From NCBI GenBank assembly GCA_036873755.1, contig JAVTVY010018943.1, positions 1 to 64,000 of the forward strand: 64,000 bases of DNA. Reading direction: 5' to 3'. This document shows, one piece after another, positions 1-9,342 of the stretch. A program made the translations under genes and the position numbers. The DNA comes from Hanleya hanleyi (lineage: Eukaryota > Mollusca > Polyplacophora > Lepidopleurida > Hanleyidae). Under the pieces are notes generated by a model. It searched no databases, was not told where the DNA came from, and saw only the letters and a program-made list of their open reading frames with translations. Within the stretch, counting starts at the first letter, position 1. Each line of letters opens with the position of its first letter.

Positions 1-248
1 TTACAATTCAAGAAGACTCTTGTCCAATCAGAGGCCACCATTTGCATTCGTCATATTCGTTCCTGTCCGTTAGATGTATTCTTGTCCAATCAGTACTCTT
101 CATTTCAGAAAGTTCCATCTTCGGCCATGTTCGCTTTGAACCGTTTATTCTAATCATCATCGGGCAGCCCAGGATACCGTTGAGGCAACATATCCTCAGA
201 TAGTTGCTTGTGCATTCTGAGTATCTATCAGTGCCTGGGTGAATACAT

Positions 249-1229
249 TCACCCGATGGGTTGGTCGGTCAGCTTGGTCACGAAGAACGCAACATTGGTC
301 ACACTGTCCACTGTCCACTTGGTGTTGGGGCGTTGCAACCGGGCCCATTCCAAGGGATCCACGGTGTTCAGTTTCTCCAGCATCGTCTCTAGCGACACTC
401 GGTTAATGATGGCAAACGGTTGGTCAAATACCTGGATGTTACTGCTCGGGTAAAAGTATCGGACTTGGACTGTCTCTTTATGCTGCAGCACATAACCAAA
501 CGCCAGATTCACTTTGAAGGCCGTAGTTTGATCTTTGAAGATGGCTTCTACGTAGCTACGTAGACGGGCGAGGTCGGTCAGTCGGAAATTGTAGATATCT
601 TGAATAGGGCGATGATTTTGTGGTGGAAACAGCAAAGCCGATCAGGCGTGGACCAATGGCGCTTTCGATAGATGTCACTCACTGGATGGGCGCCCTGTAA
701 GAGATCGCTAGGAACATTTATGGGCTCGTCCAGAAAATGTTCGATGTTGTCAGGCGTATGACCCGAAACCGTAACGGTGGGGTCCGGCTGGATATCCAGG
801 CTCTGAACTGTGGGTATAGACGGGCTCTCCTTCATCGCATCACCAGTGGCATTCGTCTCCCTGGGCTCGGGTTCTCCGTCATCGCATCACCAGTGGCGTT
901 CGTCTTCCCGGGCTCATCTTCACTGGGTCTGACCTTCCGCGGCTCCTCTTCAGTGGAAAGTTGTCGCCCAAACCGTAGAGACGGGGCATGAATCAAACGC
1001 TGATGGCGTCTTAACTGACTGCGTCGTTTGAAGAGTTGACCACAATCCTTACAGTGTTCCGTCGCGCCCCCGTGGAATGAGCGTTCGTGGCGCAGTAAAG
1101 GATCCTTCCGGGATTGAATGACCGTGCGCAGGTTGCAAGCATACCGAGCACGTTGTGGGTGGAGGCCTCGTGGTGTCGTAAATTATCTAGACGAGTAAAC
1201 AGCTTCTGGGCAAGTTAAAAAGTGAACAT
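249..1229 (-). pseudogene. Broken zinc-finger gene B' (left arm)
   Basis: This is the mirror copy of the intact gene at 4559-5479. The start codon is at 1229-1227, in the same CAACCACCAAG context, but the fourth codon of the intact copy has changed and a TAA stop follows within five codons. The zinc-finger region has further indels. The linker and C-terminal domain survive as open pieces: 835-578 encodes the acidic linker through NVPSDLLQGAHPVSDIYR, and 635-249 encodes the C-terminal domain from RPIQDIYNFR to the final QPIG. A frame change lies at about 610-640, and the acidic linker is partly duplicated. It is not a functional gene unless fragments are expressed separately. Confidence 0.85.
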
Positions 1230-1274
1230 CTTGGTGGTTGACAGAGTGTCTGATGAAACGTCCAGGCCGCTTCC

Positions 1275-1281
1275 CTTTATA
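1275..1281 (-). promoter_or_regulatory. TATA box of gene B'
   Basis: On the minus strand this reads TATAAAG, next to the GGAAGCGGCCTGGACG sequence that also follows the TATA box of the intact right-arm copy. It lies about 46-52 bases upstream of the former start codon. Confidence 0.55.
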
Positions 1282-1447
1282 GCACGCTAAAGCTGGTGAT
1301 CTATTTTTAGCACACTCAGTTCAACTATCCCTAAGTCCAGAGGGCCGAAAGCCGTGACATCTTCGTAACATCCGTGTCTCTCGGTCACCTACCGTCAACG
1401 ATCAACATGTAGACATATAGAGTATGTACGGCATGTTATGGTATTCA

Positions 1448-2363
1448 TCAGTGCATGAGTGACGCATTCAGCCGATGGGGGTGGTCGGTCAGCTTGGTAA
1501 CGAAAAACGTAACATTGGTCACACTCTCCACTGTCCACTTGGTGCTGGGGCGTTGTTGTTGGGCCCATTCCAAGGGATCCACGGTGTCCAGTTTCTCCAG
1601 CATCGTCTCTAGCGACACTCGGTTAATGATGGTAAACGGTTGGTCAAATACTCGGATGTTACTGCTCGGGTAAAAATATCGGACTTGGACTGTCTCTTTA
1701 TGCTGCAGCACATAACCAAACACCAGATTCAATTTGAAGGCCGTAGTTTGATCTTTGAAGATGGCTTCTACGTAGATACGTAGACGGGTGAGGTCGGTCA
1801 GTCGGAAATTGTGGATATCTTGAATAGGGCGATGACGGTAGAAACAGTGCCGGATCATGGGCCAATGGCGCCGATAAATGTCACTCACTGGATGGTCTTC
1901 GTGTAACAGATCGCTGGGAACATTTATGGCTTCGTCCACGAAGTGTACTTTACCTTCCACGTCGTACAAAATCTGGCCCAAGGTCTTGTCGTCGGAATTT
2001 GACTGTTGAATTAGGGCGACATCATCATCGGCCCTCGTGCGATGGGTGGGAGTTCCCCCTGTTTCGATATTGATGCCTACGGGCTCTTCTATCTGCAAAA
2101 CGTGGCTGCGGAACAGGGTGTCGTGTGCGTTGGTGTCGCAGCAACTGACTGGTCAGTTTGAAAAGCCGACCACATTCTTCGCATGGACGCTTGGGTACTT
2201 CATGGCGTGCACGTGTGTGGCGCTGTAAATGATCCGGGCGCTGAAACGACAGTGTACATATCGTACAGTTATACCGGGCGGTTCCTTCGTGCTTGGTAGC
2301 CTCATGGCGGCGCAAGTCATGCAGACGAGTGAATGATTTCGAGCACGTAGTACAAGTGAACAT
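1448..2363 (-). pseudogene. Frameshifted zinc-finger gene A' (left arm)
   Basis: This is the mirror copy of gene A at 3434-4306. The start at 2363 opens a frame with three C2H2 fingers (residues 4-25, 33-54 and 61-82). A one-base gain in an A run near 2090-2096 (four A on the plus strand versus three T on the right arm) shifts the frame, so the finger ORF ends in an unrelated tail at 2025. The C-terminal domain continues in another frame (2098-1448). A second one-base gain in a C run near 1478-1484 replaces the usual PIG end with a short extension. Both lesions are in homopolymers, so sequencing error or recent decay are both possible. Otherwise coding similarity to gene A is very high. Confidence 0.85.
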
Positions 2364-2408
2364 CTTGGTGGTTGACAGAGTGTCTGATGAAACGGCCAGA
2401 CCGCTTCC

Positions 2409-2416
2409 CTTTTATA
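2409..2416 (-). promoter_or_regulatory. TATA box of gene A'
   Basis: The minus strand reads GCTATAAAAGGGAAGCGG, the same core promoter as the other zinc-finger genes here. It lies about 46-53 bases upstream of the start codon at 2363. Confidence 0.65.
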
Positions 2417-2575
2417 GCACGCTAGCTGATATCATGTTCGGGCACCTCCGTGTCTCTTCGGATGTAAAAGTCCCCGGATGTAAAAGTGCCCGAATGTTTA
2501 CGAATGTTCCACCATTCCGGACTTCTATCAGGTCCATGTCCAGAAGCTCTCATGTCCTGCATGTGAATAGTCATA

Positions 2576-2860
2576 TTGTGTGTGTATGCATGTGTGTATG
2601 CGTGTGTGTGTGTGTGTGTGTGTGGGTATAGGCTTGTGTGTGTGCGTGCGTGTATGCAAGTGTGTGTATGCGTCTGTGTATGCGAGCGTTTGTGTGCGTA
2701 TGCAAATGTGTGTTTGCGTGTGTGTGTGTATGTGTGTGCGTGTGTGTGGGTAGGTGGTTGTGAGTGTGTGTGCGTGTGCGTGCATGTGCGTATGTATGTG
2801 TGTGTATGTATGCCTCTGTGTGTGTGTGTATGTGTGTGCTTGCGAGTGTGTTTCTTGGAT
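2576..2860 (+). repeat. Expanded TG-rich microsatellite
   Basis: This is an imperfect (TG)n tract with interspersed TGCG, TATG and TTTG. It accounts for the long His/Thr or Cys/Val open frames in this interval, which are not genes. The mirror position on the right arm (3165-3222) has only a short AC tract, so the expansion happened after the arms formed. Confidence 0.9.
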
Positions 2861-3380
2861 CGGAGCTCTTGGAGCTCAAAGCCTGTGGAGCTCAGAGATC
2901 GGAAGTGACATTTGCATATGACCTCTGTGAGGTCACTTCCGCTTTCGTTCACGTGACCGGAAGTGACCTTTGACCCCGGCGCGCGCGGTGTAAAGGTTTC
3001 CACCGCGGTGCGGTGGAAACCTTTGCGCGCCGGGGTCAAAGGTCACTTCCGGTCACGTGAACGAAAGCGGAAGTGACCTCACAGAGGTCATATGCAAATG
3101 TCACTTCCGACCTCAGAGCTCACACAGGCTTTGCAGCTCCAAGCAGCTCACATCCAAGAAACACACTCGCACACACACATACACACACACACACACGCAT
3201 ACACACATGCATACACACACAATATGACTATTCACATGCAGGACATGAGAGCTTCTGGACATGGACCTGATAGAAGTCCGGAATGGTGGAACATTCGTAA
3301 ACATTCGGGCACTTTACATCCGGGGACTTTTACATCCGAAGAGACACGGAAGTGCCCGAACATGATATCAGCTAGCGTGC

Positions 3381-3388
3381 TATAAAAG
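3381..3388 (+). promoter_or_regulatory. TATA box of gene A
   Basis: TATAAAAG sits within GTGCTATAAAAGGGAAGCGG, 46-53 bases before the ATG at 3434. A CATCAGATACTCTGTCAACC stretch follows and probably holds the initiator. The same block precedes gene B. Confidence 0.7.
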
Positions 3389-3433
3389 GGAAGCGGTCTG
3401 GCCGTTTCATCAGATACTCTGTCAACCACCAAG

Positions 3434-4306
3434 ATGTTCACTTGTACTACGTGCTCGAAATCATTCACTCGTCTGCACGACTTGCGCCGCCATGAGGCTA
3501 CCAAGCACGAAGGAACCGCCCGGTATAACTGTACGATATGTACACTGTCGTTTCAGCGCCCGGATCATTTACAGCGCCACACACGTGCACGCCATGAAGT
3601 ACCCAAGCGTCCATGCGAAGAATGTGGTCGGCTTTTCAAACTGACCAGTCAGTTGCTGAGACACCAACGCACACGACACCCTGTTCCGCAGCCACGTTTG
3701 CAGATAGAAGAGCCCGTAGGCATCAATATCGAAACAGGGGGAACTCCCACCCATCGCACGAGGGCCGATGATGATGTCGCCCTAATTCAACAGTCAAATT
3801 CCGACGACAAGACCTTGGGCCAGATTTTGTACGACGTGGAGGGCAAAGTACACTTCGTGGACGAAGTCATAAATGTTCCCAGCGATCTGTTACACGAAGA
3901 CCATCCAGTGAGTGACATTTATCGGCGCCATTGGCCCATGATCCGGCACTGTTTCTACTGTCATCGCCCTATTCAAGATATCTACAATTTCCGACTGACC
4001 GACCTCGCCCGTCTACGTAGCTACGTAGAAGCCATCTTCAAAGATCAAACTACGGCCTTCAAATTGAATCTGGCGTTTGGTTATGTGCTGCAGCATAAAG
4101 AGACAGTCCAAGTCCGATATTTTTACCCGAGCAGTAACATCCGGGTATTTGACCAACCGTTTACCATCATTAACCGAGTGTCGCTAGAGACGATGCTGGA
4201 GAAACTGGACACCGTGGATCCCTTGGAATGGGCCCAACAACAACGCCCCAACACCAAGTGGACAGTGGAGAGTGTGACCAATGTTACGTTTTCGTTACCA
4301 AGCTGA
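3434..4306 (+). CDS. C2H2 zinc-finger protein A with conserved C-terminal domain
   Basis: The 290-residue intronless ORF starts 46 bases after a TATA box in an ACCACCAAG-ATG context. Three C2H2 fingers of C-X2-C-X12-H-X4-H type occupy residues 4-25, 33-54 and 61-82. An acidic linker follows to about residue 130. The conserved domain runs from NVPSDLLHEDHPVSDIYRRH through FGYVLQHKETVQVRYFYPSS to KWTVESVTNVTF. Compared with gene B, one base is missing from a T run near 4288-4292, so it ends in SLPS instead of the usual FFVTKLTDxPIG. The C-terminal domain resembles, from memory, the N-terminal region of large invertebrate repeat-encoded proteins that also carry a protein-primed-type family B DNA polymerase. 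That likeness is not proven here. A DNA-binding role is inferred from the fingers alone. Confidence 0.75.
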   Translation: MFTCTTCSKSFTRLHDLRRHEATKHEGTARYNCTICTLSFQRPDHLQRHTRARHEVPKRPCEECGRLFKLTSQLLRHQRTRHPVPQPRLQIEEPVGINIETGGTPTHRTRADDDVALIQQSNSDDKTLGQILYDVEGKVHFVDEVINVPSDLLHEDHPVSDIYRRHWPMIRHCFYCHRPIQDIYNFRLTDLARLRSYVEAIFKDQTTAFKLNLAFGYVLQHKETVQVRYFYPSSNIRVFDQPFTIINRVSLETMLEKLDTVDPLEWAQQQRPNTKWTVESVTNVTFSLPS

Positions 4307-4505
4307 CCGACCACTCCCATCGGCTGAATGCGTCACTGATGAATACCTTAACATGCCGTACATACTCTATATGTCTACATGTTGATCGTTGACGGTACGG
4401 AGGTGACCGAAGAGACACGGATGTTACCGAAGATGTCGCGGCTCGGCCCTCGACTTGGGGATAGTTGAACTGAGTGTGCTAAAAATAGATCACCAGCTAG
4501 CGTGC

Positions 4506-4513
4506 TATAAAAG
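4506..4513 (+). promoter_or_regulatory. TATA box of gene B
   Basis: TATAAAAG lies 46-53 bases before the ATG at 4559, followed by GGAAGCGG and CATCAGACACTCTGTCAACC. The spacing is identical to gene A. Confidence 0.7.
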
Positions 4514-4558
4514 GGAAGCGGCCTGGACGTTTCATCAGACACTCTGTCAACCATCAAG

Positions 4559-5479
4559 ATGTTCACTTGCACAACTTGCCAGAAGCTGTTTACTCGTCTA
4601 GATAATTTACGACGCCACGAGGCCTCCACCCACAACGATGCTCGGTATACTTGTACAACCTGCGCACGGTCATTCAATCGGGAGGATCATTTACTGTGCC
4701 ACGAACGCTCATTCCACGAGGGCACGACGGAACAATGTAACGGTTGTGGTCAACTCTTCAAACGACGCAGTCAGTTGCTGCGACACCAACGGTTGATTCA
4801 TGCCCCGGTACCATGGCATGTGCGACAACTTCCTACTGAGGAGGAGCCGCGGAAGGTCAGATCTAGTGAAGATGAGCCCGGGGAGACGAATGCCACTGGT
4901 GATGCGATGAAGGAGAGCCCGTCTATACCCACAGTTCAGAGCCTGGATATCCAGCCGGACCCCATCGTTACGGTTTCGAGTCATACGCCTGACAACATCG
5001 AACATTTTCTGGACGAGCCCATAAATGTTCCTAGCGATCTCTTACAGGGCGCCCATCCAGTGAGTGACATCTATCGGCGCCATTGGTCCATGATACGGCA
5101 CTGTTTCCACCGTCATCGCCCTATTCAAGATATCTACAATTTCCGACTGACCGACCTCGCCTGTCTACGTAGCTACGTAGAAGCCATCTTCAAAGATCAA
5201 ACTACGGCCTTCAAATTGAATCTGGCGTTTGGTTATGTGCTGCAGCATAAAGAGGCAGTCCAAGTCCGATACTTTTACCCGAGCAGTAACATCCAGGTAT
5301 TTGACCAACCGTTTACCATCATTAACCGAGTGTCGCTAGAGACGATGCTGGAGAAACTGAACACCGTGGATCCCTTGGAATGGGCCCGGTTGCAACGCCC
5401 CAACACCAAGTGGACAGTGGACAGTGTGACCAATGTTACGTTCTTCGCGACCAAGCTGACCGACCAACCCATCGGGTGA
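4559..5479 (+). CDS. C2H2 zinc-finger protein B with conserved C-terminal domain (intact)
   Basis: This is the only fully intact member of the large zinc-finger family here: 306 residues, one exon, ATG in CAACCATCAAG-ATG. The fingers are C4-C7-H20-H25, C32-C35-H48-H53 and C60-C63-H76-H81, all C-X2-C-X12-H-X4-H. Residues of about 90-150 are a Glu/Pro/Ser/Thr-rich linker. The conserved domain begins at NVPSDLLQGAHPVSDIYRRH and runs through FGYVLQHKEAVQVRYFYPSS to the terminal TKLTDQPIG. It follows gene A in the same orientation, about 250 bases downstream. The consensus AATAAA lies about 100 bases after the stop. The compact promoter, lack of introns and palindromic setting suggest a mobile or virus-like origin rather than an ordinary host gene. 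Confidence 0.85.
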   Translation: MFTCTTCQKLFTRLDNLRRHEASTHNDARYTCTTCARSFNREDHLLCHERSFHEGTTEQCNGCGQLFKRRSQLLRHQRLIHAPVPWHVRQLPTEEEPRKVRSSEDEPGETNATGDAMKESPSIPTVQSLDIQPDPIVTVSSHTPDNIEHFLDEPINVPSDLLQGAHPVSDIYRRHWSMIRHCFHRHRPIQDIYNFRLTDLACLRSYVEAIFKDQTTAFKLNLAFGYVLQHKEAVQVRYFYPSSNIQVFDQPFTIINRVSLETMLEKLNTVDPLEWARLQRPNTKWTVDSVTNVTFFATKLTDQPIG

Positions 5480-5578
5480 ATGTATTCACCCAGGCACTGA
5501 TAGATACTCAGAATGCACAAGCAACTATCTGAGGATATGTTGCCTCAACGGTATCCTGGGCTGCCTGATGATGATTAG

Positions 5579-5584
5579 AATAAA
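5579..5584 (+). terminator. Poly(A) signal after gene B
   Basis: AATAAA lies 100 bases past the stop of gene B. It is mirrored on the left arm as TTTATT at 144-149, downstream of the broken B' copy. Confidence 0.6.
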
Positions 5585-5732
5585 CGGTTCAAAGCGAACA
5601 TGGCCGAAGATGGAACTTTCTGAAATGAAGACTTCTGATTGGACAAGAATACATCTAACGGACAGGAACGAATATGACAGATGCAAATGGTGGCCTCTGA
5701 TTGGACAAGTCTTCTTGAATTGTAACACCAAG

Positions 5733-6032
5733 TGGATAGTGGAGATAATGACCAATGTTGCGTTCTTCGTGGTTAAACTGACCACCACCTCCATCGGATG
5801 AAAGTATTCACCCATGCACTGATAGATACTCAGAATGCGCAAACAACTATCTGAGGATATGTTGCCTCAACGGTATCCTGGCCCGCCCGACGATGATTAG
5901 AATAAACGGTTCAGATGGCACTTTCTGAAATGGAGACTTCTGATTGGACAAGAATACATCTAACGGACAGGAACGAATATGACAGATGCAAATGGTGGCC
6001 TCTGATTGGACAAGAATCTTCTTGAATTGTAA
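5733..6032 (+). pseudogene. Degenerate third copy of the zinc-finger gene 3' end
   Basis: Bases 5733-5801 re-encode a worn version of the C-terminal end (NTKWIVEIMTNVAFF, ending TSIG and stop). They are followed by a second copy of the 3' flank, including AATAAA at about 5901 and the CTGATTGGACAAGAAT boxes. It is a direct partial duplication of 5405-5733, present only on the right arm. Confidence 0.8.
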
Positions 6033-6330
6033 ATATACCTAACGCGGCTCCTCCAGCGTGGGTATGATGTAACATTGGGGAGAATAAACTATATGAAAAA
6101 AACTTCTTGTTGTTGTTCTCTCATGTGTCATCCTTGTTGTTGTTGCTGTTGTTGTTCTCTCTCTGGTCTATATCATGGCGTTATGTTAGAGTGTTAAGGT
6201 GTAACGACGGGCGTTGACGGGCATCACTGCATTTCGAAGAATTGGTGACAATTCCATGGAATATCAGAGCTTCTGAGCTATTTCACCAGGGCGTCGAAGC
6301 ATTAAGAATGGTGTTGGTGGGCGTTGCTAC
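6033..6330. other. Outer flank shared with palindrome II
   Basis: The sequence GCTCCTCCAGCGTGGGTATG, an AATAAA at 6083-6088 and a (TTG)n-rich tract match the outer flank of palindrome II (10650-10760). Bases 6190-6310 match the centre-proximal right side of palindrome II (9985-10130), including ATCAGAGCTTCTGAGCTATT. So pieces of both element types are joined here. Confidence 0.7.
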
Positions 6331-6720
6331 AAGATGACACCTCACACGGTCCATTTGGACCGCGGATGGTCCATCTCTACACCAAATACCTTCCTGCACT
6401 GCCCCAAAAGGCCCACTTTCGCTACAACTTGTGCTAATGACGTCATCGATGACGTCACAGATGCTGTAAATATCCCTGAAATCGGGGTCTATACTCCGAG
6501 AGCTACAACATGACACATCCCATGACGCATTCGCAACGCGGATGGTCCATCTCTACACCAAATACCTTCCTGCACTGCCTAGCGGGACCCATACAGGGTC
6601 CAGTTTTCGACACTAGGTGACCACATCCCGATAAAATGGCCAGTTTTCGACACCGGATGTGCCGCCATCTTGAACATACGTGCCGCCATCTTGGATATGC
6701 CCCATAATGCACCGGGTCAA
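6330..6720. repeat. GC-richer repeat segment with internal direct repeats
   Basis: The phrase GGATGGTCCATCTCTACACC occurs twice (about 6364 and 6541), each time with flanking sequence. CCAGTTTTCGACAC also occurs twice near 6600-6655. No coding potential is convincing. Confidence 0.5.
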
Positions 6721-7870
6721 AATACTCGCTTCTGATTGGACGAGAGCTCCGTGGCGGATTTGAAAAACTCGCTTCTGATTGGACGAAGCTTCCGCTTCTG
6801 ATTCCTACCGCACACCCAACCCATCAGATGCCCCTTCACGAATGCTTCACATGGATACCTCACTCGACCCCATTGGACCATTAGGGACTCCCCTAGCTCC
6901 CGGATTTGAAATATTCGCTTCTGATTGGACGAGAGCTCCGCATTGCGTCTGCGCATGCGCAGAATGATATTCCTACCGCACACCCAACCCATCAGATGCC
7001 CCTTCACGAATGCTTCACATGGATACCTCACTCGACCCCATTGAACCATTAGGGACTCCCCTAGCTCCAACACGGCTATTTCCATACCCTTGGGCCACCG
7101 CGCATGCGCAGAATGACGCTATGTCAACCCACTAGTCGAGTCAGATGCCCCTTCACATAAGCTTCACTTTGATACCTCACTCGATCCCATTGGACCATTA
7201 TTGGCTTCGCTAGCTCCAAAACGGCTATTTCCATACCCTTGGGCCACCGCGCATGCGCAGAATGGTAACAACGGCCGAGCCACTAGTCCAGTCAGATGCC
7301 CCTTCACCTAGGCTTTACTTTGATACCTCATACGACCCCATTGGACCATTTGTGGCTCCCCTAGCTCCCAACACGGCTATTTCCATACCCTTGGGCCACC
7401 GCGCATGCGCAGAATGACGCTAGTTCAAACCCACTGGTCCAGTCAGATGCCCCCTCACATAGGCTTCACTTTAAAACCTCATTCGACCCCACTGGACCAG
7501 TAGTAACTCCCCTAGCTCCAAAACGGCTATTTCCATACCCTTGGGCCACCGCGCATGCGCAGAATGACGCTAGTTCAACCCCACACCCAGCCCATCAGAT
7601 GTCCCCTCGCCTAGGCTTCACATTGATACCTCATATGACCCCACTGGACCAGTAGTAACTCCCCTAGCTCCAAAACGGCTATTTCCATACCCTTGGGCCA
7701 CCGCGCATGCGCAGAATGACGCTAGTTCAACCCCACACCCAGCCCATCAGATGCCCCTTCACCTAAGCTTCACATTGATACCTCACTCGACCCCATTGGA
7801 CCAGTAGTAACTCCCCTAGCTCCAACACGGCTATGTCCATACCCTTAGGCTACACGAGTTGTCTCCCTTG
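6720..7870. repeat. Tandem array of units of about 150 bp with NRF-1-like and CCAAT motifs
   Basis: Each unit contains a CCCATTGGACCA stretch, CCCCTAGCTCC, AACGGCTATTTCCATACCC, TTGGGCCACC, GCGCATGCGCAGAATG and CATCAGATGCCCC. The GCGCATGCGCAGAATG core recurs at about 6950, 7100, 7250, 7400, 7551 and 7705, giving a period of 150 bp. The core matches the palindromic NRF-1 consensus TGCGCATGCGCA. The left edge adds three CTGATTGGAC boxes that are also found beside the zinc-finger genes. Open frames across it are repeat by-products. Confidence 0.85.
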
Positions 7871-8727
7871 CGTCAATGTGTGCAGATGGCGCTACGGTCG
7901 ACGCCGTGATATGGAAAGGGCATCCCCACACCATCCTGGAGCTGCCATTTTGTTTGTTGTTTTCTTGCGGAGATACACGGGACAATAAACACTCGACCCT
8001 AGGGTGGTACAGATGCTAGACTGATCCTATTAACATGGTACAACACCTATAGATTATGTTTATTACTAGGACGTCAGCGAAATCCTAATGCTTCACTTTG
8101 ATACCTCACTCGACACAATCGGACCCCCATATCCCATATAGGTATTTTCCCGGATTTTTCGATAAAGGCCGAGTTCCGGTTTTTTTCAGGAAAAATTTTA
8201 CATGCACTAACCCAGCCATCAAATACCCCTTCACCTAGGCTTCACTTTGATACCTCACTCGACTCCATTGGACCATTAGGGACTCCCCTACATCCCAAAA
8301 CGGCTATTTTCATACCCTTCGGCCACCGCGCATGCGCAGAAGGCCGATATGTCAACCCCTCACCAGCCCATTAGATGCCCCTTCACCTAAGCTTCACTTT
8401 GATACCTCACTCGACCCAATCGGACCATTTTATCTAGGGACTACTTTTTCCGCGGAAGCTTTTTCCCGAGACCGAATCACCGCCAAAACCGCGGCCAAAC
8501 CGCATCACCGCGGATGAATACATCCTGAATACATCCCCTGCAGCAATTGGAACTCTCCTGGATTGGAGGTAGCTTTTGGTCTTTCTGCCGGAACTATGCA
8601 CTCATTGACCTTTTGTGACCCTCCCGTGACCTCCCTAATATGCAAATTTCTGAGGTCAATAGACCCCCAAATACGCTTTGTATACTACTGACACCTGGTC
8701 GAGTTACCTGTCTGAGCGTGTGCGGTG
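7870..8727. repeat. Degenerate continuation of the 150-bp array
   Basis: Isolated or worn units recur at about 8084-8150, 8217-8350 (again with CCGCGCATGCGCAGAA) and 8355-8440. They are separated by unique sequence such as a stretch reading GACCTTTTGTGACCTC. No gene was found. Confidence 0.6.
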
Positions 8728-9342
8728 ATGAGGAGGAGGAGGAGGAGGAGGAGCAGGTGAAGGAGGAGTGAGTGAGTAAGTGAGTCGTGCCCAACGCTCG
8801 TGAGGCGTGCCCAACGCCCGCCTTAACCCATTGACGCACTAACGATGGTGAGTGAGTGAGTGTGAGTGTGAGTGAGTGTGAGTGAGTGAGTGATTGAGTG
8901 AATGGGGCGTGCCCAACTCCCATGAGGCGTGCTCAACGCCGGTCTAACGCATCGACGCACTAACGATGGTAAGTGACTGAGTGTGAGTGAGTGAGTGAGT
9001 GATTATATAAGTTCGTTTGTAAACCATTAGCCTCAGTCTGTAACCACCCCTTGCGTCTTAACGCCAAGAAGTAGACATATGAAAAAACAACAGCAACAAG
9101 GATGTCAGGTCAATCATTTTATTATCCGCTCCAGCACATCATACCCACGCTGGTGGGAGCCGCGTTGGGTATGATTACAATTGTCGTAGGCTCTTGTCCA
9201 ATCGGACGCCGCCATTTCAGAAAGTTCCATTTTCGGCCAAGTTCGCTCTGATCCGTTTGACCCAAGCGTCTTCCGGCAGTCCAGTACTGGAGCTTCGAGC
9301 TCTTACTTCTCCCATTGTTAGGCAGGGAAGGGAGATGGAAGG

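Larger units (their letters stand above)
1..6032. repeat. Giant inverted repeat (palindrome I)
   Basis: The arms run 1-3005 and 3011-5733 and are reverse complements around a centre at about 3008. There CCACCGC (3000-3006) faces GCGGTGG (3010-3016), so the inner loop is only three bases. The window begins inside the left arm: its first bases mirror the right arm near 5733. Arm identity is high, but single-base changes and indels are scattered throughout. The largest asymmetry is a TG-rich tract on the left (2576-2860) that is matched by only a short AC tract on the right (3165-3222). The right arm has an extra degenerate repeat of its last 300 bases (5733-6030). Each arm carries two zinc-finger genes pointing away from the centre. 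Scattered differences argue against a simple foldback sequencing artefact. Confidence 0.9.

Noticed and set aside
2422..3039. Long His/Thr-rich and Cys/Val-rich open frames
   Set aside because: They are translations of the (TG)n/(AC)n microsatellite, not genes.
6717..7085. A repetitive minus-strand ORF with ELGESLMVQWGRVRYP twice
   Set aside because: It comes from the 150-bp tandem array; other units are not open in that frame.
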